A stretch of DNA of 64,000 nucleotides, taken from positions 434,001 through 498,000 of the forward strand of contig CABJBA010000002.1 of NCBI GenBank assembly GCA_902363735.1, in the 5' to 3' direction. The DNA is from Clostridiaceae bacterium. GTDB lineage: Bacteria > Bacillota > Clostridia > Lachnospirales > Lachnospiraceae. Of the stretch, positions 55,744-63,577 are shown in pieces (position 1 is the first letter of the stretch; each line of letters begins with the position of its first letter). Made by a program: the position numbers and the translations under genes. The notes under the pieces are model-generated. The model was not told the origin of the DNA. It saw only the letters and a list, made by a program, of their open reading frames with translations, and searched no databases.

Positions 55744-55812
55744 TAGTAGCAACGAGACTGGGAAACCTTATAAATAGGGCATTCCCAGACTTTTCTTTTG
55801 TCTCTGCTACTA
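55744..55812 (+). terminator. Nested dyad at the guaA 3' end (terminator, possible attachment site)
   Basis: Inner stem CTGGGAA (55758-55764) with TTCCCAG (55782-55788), followed by ACTTTTCTTTT. Outer arms TAGTAGC/GCTACTA and GAGAC/GTCTC enclose it. The inner hairpin is a plausible guaA terminator; the outer symmetry fits integrase or Xis binding at an element end. Confidence 0.6.
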
Positions 55813-55923
55813 CTTTGCTACTAACCGCAACTATCCTTTTTCTTAGTTCTTATGTGGCTTATAGTAGAATTTAGTGACAATACAGCACATGTTTTTATGG
55901 CATAGCTGATATTAAAGTTGATA

Positions 55924-57153
55924 TTAAACAATGTTTCGAATTGGCATTTGGATTACCTTTCCAGGTGCCTTTTCTTTTGGAACTGGACCAACTGGTGTTG
56001 GTGGAAAATTAGATGGTGCTGCGTCTTCCATAGTATATTCAAAAATGTCCAGTGAAAAGATATCATCTGGTGAAGGCGGTGTAGGAATTGCTTTCTCACC
56101 CAGATTTTGAAGATTATCAACCAATTCTTTCTGTTTGTGTGGAAACATATGCGAGTAAGTGTTCAGCGTTGTGGATACTTTCTCATGACCCAGCCTGTTA
56201 GCAATCACAAGTGCATCGTATCCCTCATTGATAAGAAGAGAAGCGTGCGAGTGCCTTACGTCGTGAATTCGTATTTTCTTTACACCTGAAACTTTGGAAC
56301 CTCGTTTCATTTCATGTGCAAGAAATGATTTGGTGAAAGGAAATAATCTGCTCTTTGGATCAAGCATATACTGTCTGTCCATATACTCCTTTACTTCCTG
56401 AAATAGAAAGTCTGGAATGGGAACGGTACGTTTACTTTTCTTGGTCTTTGGAGTAGTAATAACGTCTTTTCCTTTGCTCCGGGAGTAGGTCTTGTTGATA
56501 CGAATGCTCTTTTCAAGAAGATTAATATCTTCCGCAGTAAGTGCTAATAGTTCACCTTCTCGAATACCTGTCCAGTAGAGAATTTCAAAACACATATAGG
56601 ATACAGGTTTGTCTTTGATTGCGTCTCGAAAAGCAAGAAATTCATCCAGTGTCCAGAATTCCATTTCTTCGGCATTGCTCTTTCCCATGCTTCCTGCTTT
56701 GCCACAGGGATCAGTATTCAGGTCATAAAAGCGTTTGGCATAATTCATAATGCAGCTAAGCTGATTATTGATGGACTTAAGATAAGTGTCTTTGTACTCG
56801 TGAGAGTCTCTCATAATCTGTGTTTGCCATCTTCGAATGTCTGTAGCCTTAATCTCATTGATTGGCATTTTGCCAAAGTAGGGAAGAATCTTTGTCTCAT
56901 AAATATTCTTCTTGTGCTGGATACTGCTTTCTTTTAGCCTGCCTGACATATCTTCTATATAAATCTCATATAGAGCTTGAAAGGTCATATCAGGATTGGC
57001 AGATTGCTTTTCTAGAAAGTCTCGTTCGAATGCAAGTGCTTCCTTTTTCGTGGCGAAGCCTCGTTTCCACTTTTGTCTGTTGACGCCTTGCCAGTCCTTG
57101 TAATAGAACTTGGCGTACCATTTACCAGTTTTGTCATCTTTGTAAGCTGGCAT
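55924..57153 (-). CDS. int: Tyrosine integrase of the guaA element
   Basis: 409 residues from ATG 57153, correctly spaced after AAGGAG; ATG 57162 touches that site. AP2-like N-terminal DNA-binding region (KTGKWYAKFYYKDWQGVNRQ), SAM-like core-binding domain, catalytic domain with YWTGIREGELLAL, IRIHDVRHSHASLLI, RLGHEKVSTTL and Tyr in NTYSHMF. The Pro-rich C-terminal tail after about residue 355 is longer than usual. Transcribed toward guaA at the element end. Confidence 0.94.
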   Translation of the reverse strand: MPAYKDDKTGKWYAKFYYKDWQGVNRQKWKRGFATKKEALAFERDFLEKQSANPDMTFQALYEIYIEDMSGRLKESSIQHKKNIYETKILPYFGKMPINEIKATDIRRWQTQIMRDSHEYKDTYLKSINNQLSCIMNYAKRFYDLNTDPCGKAGSMGKSNAEEMEFWTLDEFLAFRDAIKDKPVSYMCFEILYWTGIREGELLALTAEDINLLEKSIRINKTYSRSKGKDVITTPKTKKSKRTVPIPDFLFQEVKEYMDRQYMLDPKSRLFPFTKSFLAHEMKRGSKVSGVKKIRIHDVRHSHASLLINEGYDALVIANRLGHEKVSTTLNTYSHMFPHKQKELVDNLQNLGEKAIPTPPSPDDIFSLDIFEYTMEDAAPSNFPPTPVGPVPKEKAPGKVIQMPIRNIV

Positions 57154-57240
57154 AAAAATCATCTCCTTTATCTAATTGTGTTAGTGATTGCTATGCTGAT
57201 AGAACATCAGTTTCGCAATGCATTTATCTAAAGGCTATGA

Positions 57241-57346
57241 TATAATCTACTTGTCTAGGGTGATTATAATAGCCGTTTAGGTTAGATCACTTCAGCTCTG
57301 GTGCATTTCCTTTTTGCAGAAGGAATATGGCACTGGAGCTTTTTTA
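57241..57346 (+). ncRNA. Possible small RNA between integrase and repressor genes
   Basis: A strong hairpin (AGCTC..GTGC / GCAC..GAGCT, 57294-57340) followed by TTTTTT is a + strand terminator although both flanking genes lie on the - strand. TATAAT occurs at 57241 and 57265, with no good -35. An RNA of about 50-95 nt antisense-oriented to the int leader is possible. Confidence 0.35.
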
Positions 57347-57357
57347 TTTCTTAAATC

Positions 57358-58026
57358 TTAATTCTCATTATCCACTTTTACTATGTGAATTTTTTTCATA
57401 GAAGTATCTTTTTTACCTTCTCGTTCTCGTTTCTCTTTCATAATCTGAGCTGACATATTTGAAAAATAACTGTCGGAATAATACGCTATCATTTCTTTTT
57501 TCCAATCGGAGAAATTTTCTTCTGTCATCCTTTGAGCTTGAACAAGCTTCAATTTATTCATCCAATTTTCCATGAATAAGCATAAATCAGTATTGTATTT
57601 TGCATCTGCCTTGCCATCAACAGTCAGAGAAGAAGTCCAATTGGGATCTTCTGGTGGTTTCGTATTAGAAATACCAAAGGATAAGTCTTTGATTTTGGTG
57701 ATTTCAAATAGTGCATTAATTACATCACCTAATGTATCGAATTTATAGTAACGATCAGGATCATTTCTATCTACAAGAGAAATAGTAGGTGTCTCAATAC
57801 CTAGTAGCTCTTGCCAGGGAATATCGAGTTCATTAGCAATTTCTTTTATTGTAGAAACAGAAAAATCAATTTCTCCTGCCTCATACTTTTGTATCGTTCG
57901 TTCCGATTTATTTAATCTGTCTGCGAGTTCTTTTTGACTGACCTTTTTATCCTTACGTGCTGCTTGTATGCATTTGCCTATATCTGTGGCAGAAAAATGT
58001 TGCATTTTGTAAGCGTCAGAAGACAT
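57358..58026 (-). CDS. XRE-family repressor of the element
   Basis: 222 residues from ATG 58026 (AAGGTGA ahead; seven extra residues upstream are possible). Helix-turn-helix near residues 15-70 (IGKCIQAARKDKKVSQKELA, NKSERTIQKYEAGEIDFS), then a C-terminal domain of about 140 residues without recognised family. No LexA-type Ser-Lys protease site and no ImmA-like metalloprotease gene beside it, so induction probably does not follow self-cleavage. Divergent from the Xis-like gene, with repeated AGTACGT motifs between them. Confidence 0.86.
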   Translation of the reverse strand: MSSDAYKMQHFSATDIGKCIQAARKDKKVSQKELADRLNKSERTIQKYEAGEIDFSVSTIKEIANELDIPWQELLGIETPTISLVDRNDPDRYYKFDTLGDVINALFEITKIKDLSFGISNTKPPEDPNWTSSLTVDGKADAKYNTDLCLFMENWMNKLKLVQAQRMTEENFSDWKKEMIAYYSDSYFSNMSAQIMKEKREREGKKDTSMKKIHIVKVDNEN

Positions 58027-58061
58027 TTCTATCACCTTACCTTTCATAAAACCGTATTTAA

Positions 58062-58222
58062 AGTACAGAAAAAATGTACTATGTGTAAACTATAACATAG
58101 AAAAACACGAATTACAAGTGCATGTTTTGAAAAATATCTATTGACAGTACGTGAAAAAGATAATATTATAATGACACGAACTATAAATGCGCGATAAATT
58201 GATTTTTGAAATTGAAGTACGT
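58062..58222. promoter_or_regulatory. Divergent control region with AGTAC-type operators
   Basis: AGTACA-N7-TGTACT dyad at 58062-58080, AGTACGT at 58146-58152 (inside the Xis promoter) and at 58216-58222. Further copies lie inside the Xis-like gene (58296-58302) and upstream of the later XRE gene (62958-62964). Confidence 0.55.
58141..58169 (+). promoter_or_regulatory. Promoter of the Xis-like/parM operon
   Basis: TTGACA (58141-58146), 17-bp spacer, TATTAT (58164-58169); an overlapping TATAAT at 58167 would have a 20-bp spacer. Confidence 0.6.
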
Positions 58223-58257
58223 ATTTTAAATTCTATTATAGAAGAAGGAGGAGTTTT

Positions 58258-58536
58258 ATGGTAGGTAGTAAAGAAGCGTTTATTGATGTAGAAGAAGTAC
58301 GTGAAGTACTAAGCATTGGGAAGACAAAGGCATATGCGATTATTAAATCTTATAACAGAGAGCTTGCGGCTAAGGGATTTCTGACCATTCGTGGAAGATG
58401 CCCTCGTAAGTACTTTGAACAGAAGATTTATGGATATGCAGACTACTACAATCCAGCTGAGGATTTAGAAAGAAAACAGCTGGCGGTAGCCGAAGAAAGT
58501 AATTACCAGACAAAAGAAAAAGCCCTTACCGATTAG
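58258..58536 (+). CDS. Excisionase-like DNA-binding protein
   Basis: 92 residues, GAAGGAGGAG ahead of ATG 58258. A small winged helix-turn-helix (FIDVEEVREVLSIGKTKAYA, FLTIRGRCPRKYFEQKIYG) of the type found next to ICE integrases. Position at the start of the rightward operon, divergent from the repressor, fits control of excision. Could instead be a transcription activator. Confidence 0.7.
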   Translation: MVGSKEAFIDVEEVREVLSIGKTKAYAIIKSYNRELAAKGFLTIRGRCPRKYFEQKIYGYADYYNPAEDLERKQLAVAEESNYQTKEKALTD

Positions 58537-58693
58537 GAAAGGACTTAATTGTAACAAGCCAAAGCCTGCTACTTGTATCTCGCAAATATAGTATAGCTGA
58601 GTGCTCTGGCTGTTGCAATCAGAAAATATGTTTGGTTTACTTGCAACTTGAAACATTTATTTTGATGAAGCCGTAACGGCAGGAGGACGATTT

Positions 58694-59626
58694 ATGTATT
58701 TTAAAGAACAAAACATTTTGTTATGTGCCATTGACCATGGATTTTCAACAATTAAGACACCGCATTTTATATTCGACAATGGGGTTGAAGAAATTGGCAC
58801 AGAAGCAACATTGGAAGCAAAGACAATGGATTACAATAATGCCATTTACAAAATTGGTGAAGGAAGACTTCCTATGAAGAATACCAAAATAGAAGATGAT
58901 GATTATCTGTTACTCACATATGCAGCAATTGCAAAAGAAATGGAATATTATGGTGCATATGATGAAGATGGAGTAAAGATAGTAGTTGCCGCAGGACTTC
59001 CATTCACAAGATTTGGAGAAGAAAAAGTTAGCTTTAGCAACTATCTGAAACGAGGAGTGGAATCCTTTGTATATGAAGGAAAAACATATCTTATTAAGAT
59101 TCAAGAGGTTCTATTATATCCTCAATGTTATGCTGCTGTGGCTAATATTTTAGGAAAGCTGGCACCAAATCAGTTGATTGTAGACATCGGTTCCAAAACT
59201 ATAGATATTATCCATAATAAGAATTATGTTCCGGTAGAGCGAGAGTGCATCACAATCCCAGAAGCATTAATCAATTGCATGGCAAATATCAATAAGGCAG
59301 TATTTCGAAGAAAAAACCGTTACTTGGATGAAAGTGACATTCAGGACGTGATGATGACTGGAACATCCAATCTTCCAAAAGAGATTACAGAAATTGTGCA
59401 GAATCAGCTTTATATCTTTGCTGAAAATGTAGAAGCTCAGTTGAAAGAAAATGGGGTTGATCCAGAACTCACACCGATTGTGTATGTGGGTGGAGGAGCT
59501 ACAGTCATGAAACTCTTCGGACGAATCCGAGGAGCAAATATCTGTTATCAGGAAGATGTAAAGGCAAATGCTATTGGTTATGAATATCTGGCATTACAGA
59601 AAGTGGACAGGTGGTTGCATGAATAA
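58694..59626 (+). CDS. parM: ParM/StbA-family actin-like segregation ATPase
   Basis: 310 residues, GGCAGGAGGA ahead. Actin-fold motifs: phosphate 1 region AIDHGFSTIKTPHF, phosphate 2 VDIGSKTIDIIHN, and adenosine motif IVYVGGGATVMKLFG. Forms filaments that push DNA copies apart, acting with the next gene, which overlaps it by eight bases. Its presence on an integrative element suggests a stabilised extrachromosomal stage. Confidence 0.85.
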   Translation: MYFKEQNILLCAIDHGFSTIKTPHFIFDNGVEEIGTEATLEAKTMDYNNAIYKIGEGRLPMKNTKIEDDDYLLLTYAAIAKEMEYYGAYDEDGVKIVVAAGLPFTRFGEEKVSFSNYLKRGVESFVYEGKTYLIKIQEVLLYPQCYAAVANILGKLAPNQLIVDIGSKTIDIIHNKNYVPVERECITIPEALINCMANINKAVFRRKNRYLDESDIQDVMMTGTSNLPKEITEIVQNQLYIFAENVEAQLKENGVDPELTPIVYVGGGATVMKLFGRIRGANICYQEDVKANAIGYEYLALQKVDRWLHE

Positions 59627-60137
59627 TAAGGATCTGTCTCAAACTGTTACTTTTCGATTGAATCTTAATCATGAGGAAGATTCTCTGGTATGGGGGTTGT
59701 TACTATCTATGGAAGAAGAGCCAAGAAAAAGCTTGTTTGGAGATCGAAGTAAGTTCATCAAATGGGTGTTGACTAAATATGCCAGAGAAGAACTTGATTT
59801 TGATGATGAAAAGAAACGGTTGGAATTATTACGAAGAGATTTTGTTCAGTCAGCTCAGTATGAAATCAAAGAGATCGTTCAAAGAGAATCGGAATCTATT
59901 ATGGAATCGCTTGAAAAAGTAGTAGAGCTTGCAGTATCAAAAGCAGTGAATGAAGTTCTTAAGGCAGTAGTAGCGGATGGGATTGCTACGGGAACTCAGG
60001 CAGCAGTAACATCGGCAGAGCAGAAAAGCGTAGTAATTCCCGAAGAAGTAGAAGTTCCGAAAATGGGAGTTTTGCCAGAAGCAGATGGAGATAATGAACT
60101 TCCTACTTCGGCACTTAGTTTTCTGGACAGCTTTTAA
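59619..60137 (+). CDS. ParR-like centromere-binding adaptor
   Basis: 172 residues from ATG 59619 (AGGTGG ahead). The N-terminus QTVTFRLNLNHEEDSLVWGL with DRSKFIKWVLTKYAREEL is consistent with a ribbon-helix-helix DNA-binding unit; a helical middle and a flexible Pro/Glu-rich tail ending ALSFLDSF follow, the sort of C-terminal peptide that binds ParM. Overlap with parM and a repeat region immediately downstream support the role. Called from context more than from a specific motif. Confidence 0.68.
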   Translation: MNNKDLSQTVTFRLNLNHEEDSLVWGLLLSMEEEPRKSLFGDRSKFIKWVLTKYAREELDFDDEKKRLELLRRDFVQSAQYEIKEIVQRESESIMESLEKVVELAVSKAVNEVLKAVVADGIATGTQAAVTSAEQKSVVIPEEVEVPKMGVLPEADGDNELPTSALSFLDSF

Positions 60138-60188
60138 GAGCTGTAGTTGCTTGGATTTATTATAAATATCTGGATTTGTGGATAGAAA

Positions 60189-60299
60189 GCAGTGATACAA
60201 ACGGTATTACATCCACAAATCTATATCACAATTTGTAATAACAGTCCCAGTAGCAGTGATACAAATTGTAATAAGTACAGATGGATTTATCACATTCTG
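60189..60299. repeat. Repeat cluster, candidate parC centromere
   Basis: GCAGTGATACAAA occurs at 60189-60201 and 60253-60265 (64-bp period). ACAATTTGTAATAA (60228 on) and ACAAATTGTAATAA (60261 on) are near-identical and their first nine bases are inverted complements. The 324 nt between ParR and MobC hold no gene. Confidence 0.55.
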
Positions 60300-60321
60300 T
60301 ACTTACCATATATAAGGGGTC

Positions 60322-60344
60322 TTAGGGGGATTTTAGCCCCCTAA
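60322..60344. other. Candidate origin of transfer (oriT) hairpin
   Basis: TTAGGGGG-ATTTTAG-CCCCCTAA perfect 8-bp stem, followed by CCAGACTTTGTTAAACGCCC. It lies 118 nt before mobC, where oriT is expected for MobC/MobA systems. No T-tract, so not a standard terminator. Nick site not assignable. Confidence 0.5.
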
Positions 60345-60461
60345 CCAGACTTTGTTAAACGCCCTGCGTTTTACAAATCTGACAAAAAGCAATCATAACA
60401 GTTTCAGAAGGTGCTTAAAAAGGCCTTTGAAACATTTCTATAAGACAGATAAAAGGAGGAG

Positions 60462-60809
60462 ATGCTTATCGGAAGAAAGAAACAAATGATAGATCCACGA
60501 AAAAACTTTACAGTTCGATTATCGGATAAGGAAAGGGAGCGGATCATGCAAGCAGCCAAAGAGAATGGACTGACACCCAGTGAATATCTCAGAGAATTGG
60601 TTTTGCATGGTGGCAAAGTGGACACGACACTTATGTTAGACAGGAGGGATCTGGTGAATCAGATTTCAAAGGTTGGAAATAATGTGAATCAAATCACACA
60701 TGTAGCAAACGCAAGTCAAACGGTGAGTGAGTACAAAATTATGCAGATAAAAGATTATATGAGAGATATTTATAATCTATTGATGGAGGTGTTGAACAAA
60801 TGGCAATAA
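60462..60809 (+). CDS. mobC: MobC-family mobilisation accessory protein
   Basis: 115 residues. Ribbon-helix-helix N-terminal region (KNFTVRLSDKERERIMQAAK, GLTPSEYLRELVLHGG) and the MobC core VNQISKVGNNVNQITHVANA. Binds oriT and assists relaxase nicking. ATG 60462 is only two bases from AGGAGG, so ATG 60486 is a possible alternative start. Its end overlaps the relaxase start. Confidence 0.88.
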   Translation: MLIGRKKQMIDPRKNFTVRLSDKERERIMQAAKENGLTPSEYLRELVLHGGKVDTTLMLDRRDLVNQISKVGNNVNQITHVANASQTVSEYKIMQIKDYMRDIYNLLMEVLNKWQ

Positions 60810-62845
60810 CCAAAGTCATGCATATGAAGGCGAGCAAAAATCGGCAGATTGATGTTCACTTAAAACAAGCCATTACTTATATCTTAAAGCCTGAAAAGCT
60901 TGGAGATGCTAATCTGGTGGGCGGTATTAACTGCCTGCCGGAAAAGGCATATGAAATGATGAAGGGCACGAAAATGATGTTCCAAAAGACTGGTGGCAGA
61001 CAAGGATATCATCTGGTGATTTCTTTAAAACCGGGGGAAGGAACACCAGAGCAGATGTATGACATTGCTATGCGGTTTGCGGAAGAGTTGCTGCATAATG
61101 AATATGAAGCAGTAGTGGCGGTTCATACAGACAGAGAACACCTTCACGCACATATTGTGTTGAACAGTGTGAATATGGTCAATGGTCATAAATTTCAATA
61201 TCACAACGGAGACTGGAAAGCAACCATTCAACCGATTACCAATCGACTTTGCGAAGAATATGGACTGGATATTATGCCTGCGGAATATAGCAAAGATCCA
61301 AAAAATATGTCCAGACCAGAATGGGAAAGGGAGAATTCCTACACAACACTGATAAAAGATGATGTGAGTTATTGTGCCATGCTTGCAGAAGATGAACGTC
61401 ATTTTATATATCTGTTATCCAGACTTGGATATGAAGTCAAGGAAGGAAAGCATATCGCTGTGAAAGCTCCAGGTATGAAGCGATTTAAGCGAATTGATAC
61501 GATTTCAGAAGATTTTACAAGAGAAAATATCAATGCTCTTATCCGTTATGGGGATAGAAGTAATGCTAGACCGAAAGTGTATACCTTTAATCCTATTTAT
61601 GTAAAACGGGCGAAGCTGTCAAAATTTCAGAAGAAGTATTATGCGAGACTGTATCGCTTGCGACTGATAGAGAAAAAGCGTTTTCATTTTAAGTCGGCAC
61701 ATTATTATGAAGCGATTAAGCAAATGCATTTGCTACAAGAAGAGTATCTTATGATTGTAAATCATGATATGCATTCTATAGCTGATTTAATGGATTTGAC
61801 AAATAAGCTTCAGAACGATTTGCAGGATGTAGAGACAGAACAAAAGCAGTTGTATTCGAAACGTGGAGTTGAAAAAAGAAAATGCAAGAATGCAGAAGAT
61901 TTTCAGATGTTTCGTGATAGCGAACCTGAGTATAGATGTAAGCTAGAAGCATTGAAGGAAAGAAAGGGGAAGATTAAGGAGCAGATCAAGATTGCAGAAA
62001 GATGTTGTGCGAAAGAAATATCTCGAGCGGCAGAAACACTAGATAGAATGTTTCCAGTTGATGAAATGGAAGAGATTACTGATATCTATGATGTAGAAGT
62101 TCCTGAAAATCCGTATAAGGAAGTTGTTGTAGCGGTGGATGAAGTAGCTTTTTCAGATGAATTAAAATCTTTAGCAATATCGCCTGTAGAAAAAGTGACT
62201 GGACTTGCGAGGGAAGATGAACCAATAATAATAGTGCCTGAACCATCAATCGATCCAGTCTATGATTCGGTAATAGAATCATCAGATATGGTTGAAGGTG
62301 AGACAATTGTTTCTGATGTTGCTGAAATCTTAGTAGATGTGTCACAGAGAAACGACGTGAAATGTATGGAACTTCCTAAGGATCTAGCTGAATATCAAAG
62401 ATTGTCTTTACAAGAAAAAGCGGAAAGATTTCCATTTGAAAGACTTGCTGACGATAAAACATTTAATTATTTTATGGATTATTTGACGGAGATTGGAAGC
62501 GGAATGGGATTTAGTGAAGCTTATGATGAATTTGCTGAAATATCAGAATGTTGGGATAAGATACAGGAAGAAAGACTTGTTGAGCGAGAAGTTGAGAAAT
62601 CCATGGATCTATGCGACATAATGGGTATGACACCAGAATTGTTCAAGCAGGCAAGTGTGGATATAAGAGCAATGGTCTTTCATCTGGAGGAACTGGATTA
62701 TAAGGTCGGGGTCAAGGTTTATCGTGGGGTTCTTGAAAAACTTGGGATACAGAAAGAGTTGATGGATATTTATGATGAATTTGATGAGGTTTATACGGAA
62801 AGTATGACAGATAAGAAAAAGGATGATAAGGAACGGAGGAGATAA
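60800..62845 (+). CDS. MobA/VirD2-type relaxase
   Basis: 681 residues. Relaxase domain in the first 300 residues: motif I region with a candidate nucleophile Tyr in QAITYILKPEKLG, and the metal-binding three-His motif HTDREHLHAHIVLNSVN near residue 109. Residues about 300-420 are coiled and basic; the remainder is acidic and of unknown function. Nicks oriT and leads the strand into the recipient. Overlaps mobC by ten bases. Confidence 0.92.
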   Translation: MAITKVMHMKASKNRQIDVHLKQAITYILKPEKLGDANLVGGINCLPEKAYEMMKGTKMMFQKTGGRQGYHLVISLKPGEGTPEQMYDIAMRFAEELLHNEYEAVVAVHTDREHLHAHIVLNSVNMVNGHKFQYHNGDWKATIQPITNRLCEEYGLDIMPAEYSKDPKNMSRPEWERENSYTTLIKDDVSYCAMLAEDERHFIYLLSRLGYEVKEGKHIAVKAPGMKRFKRIDTISEDFTRENINALIRYGDRSNARPKVYTFNPIYVKRAKLSKFQKKYYARLYRLRLIEKKRFHFKSAHYYEAIKQMHLLQEEYLMIVNHDMHSIADLMDLTNKLQNDLQDVETEQKQLYSKRGVEKRKCKNAEDFQMFRDSEPEYRCKLEALKERKGKIKEQIKIAERCCAKEISRAAETLDRMFPVDEMEEITDIYDVEVPENPYKEVVVAVDEVAFSDELKSLAISPVEKVTGLAREDEPIIIVPEPSIDPVYDSVIESSDMVEGETIVSDVAEILVDVSQRNDVKCMELPKDLAEYQRLSLQEKAERFPFERLADDKTFNYFMDYLTEIGSGMGFSEAYDEFAEISECWDKIQEERLVEREVEKSMDLCDIMGMTPELFKQASVDIRAMVFHLEELDYKVGVKVYRGVLEKLGIQKELMDIYDEFDEVYTESMTDKKKDDKERRR

Positions 62846-63125
62846 AAGAGGGCTGGCTGATGCAGGTATGTGTTGGCTGGCTTTTTCTTTATCGTAAATG
62901 TATATTGCAATAGTGTATTAAATGTCATGTGCAACAGTAAATTCCAGTAACATTAAAAGTACGTTCTAAGATGTTGAAACCATCGAATTAATGGGCTTGA
63001 ACAGAAAAAATGAATTAACTGACATTTCGGGAACTCAAAAATAACGTTTGTAAAAAAGAAATCACTTTAGTATAATAGATACTGTATATAAAAAGTCGTT
63101 TATCGCAAGTGGAGGATAAGAAAAT
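62846..63125. other. 280-nt region after the relaxase gene
   Basis: Two direct copies of GGCTGGCT (62853 and 62874) can pair with each other only through alternate G-U pairs; TTTTTCTTT follows, so a weak terminator is possible. One AGTACGT motif at 62958. No gene seen. Confidence 0.4.
63048..63076 (+). promoter_or_regulatory. Promoter of the small XRE gene
   Basis: TTGTAA (63048-63053), 17-bp spacer, TATAAT (63071-63076). Confidence 0.7.
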
Positions 63126-63341
63126 ATGACAGATAAGCAAATAAAAATAACGTACAAACCATTATGGAAATTGCTTATAGACCGAGAAATATCAAAGACT
63201 GAGTTGCGCAAAAATACAAAGATTGCGCCCAGTACATTTACAAAAATGAATAACGACCAACAAGTATCATTGGATGTCCTTGCGAGGATATGTATTGAAT
63301 TGAAGTGTGGATTTGATGATATTGTGAAGATTGAGCCCTGA
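63126..63341 (+). CDS. Small Cro/CI-type (YozG-like) regulator
   Basis: 71 residues: a single helix-turn-helix domain (LIDREISKTELRKNTKIAPS, TFTKMNNDQQVSLDVLARIC) ending CGFDDIVKIEP, the compact form common beside defence cargo. RBS GTGGAGGA. It lies 236 nt before the DUF262 gene and may control it. A 26-codon reading frame at 63389 in the gap (MQKHKYPPDHKEWKMYVCII...) is too short to call. Confidence 0.82.
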   Translation: MTDKQIKITYKPLWKLLIDREISKTELRKNTKIAPSTFTKMNNDQQVSLDVLARICIELKCGFDDIVKIEP

Positions 63342-63577
63342 AAATGCGATACGTGAAAATGTATTATAAAGATTAAAGGAAAAATTTATGCAGAAACATA
63401 AGTATCCACCAGACCACAAGGAATGGAAGATGTACGTGTGTATTATATTTAAAAAGGAATATAATTAAAATTAATTAAGATATGTTTGTTGCAAATCTAA
63501 AATTTGTTGAAAAATAATTATTGGCGAGGCTAGTGACTAATAAAATAACAGCCTGAAAAGTAAATTGGGAGGCTCAT

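Noticed and set aside
60189-60299. CRISPR-like repeat array
   Set aside because: Only two copies of a 13-bp repeat and two inverted elements; no regular repeat-spacer pattern and no cas genes.
62076-62345. Leu/His/Gln-rich minus-strand frame
   Set aside because: Low-complexity complement of the acidic tail of the relaxase gene.
63389-63469. 26-codon ORF between the XRE and DUF262 genes
   Set aside because: AAAGGAAA precedes it, but it is very short, AT-rich and lacks any feature; not enough to call a gene.
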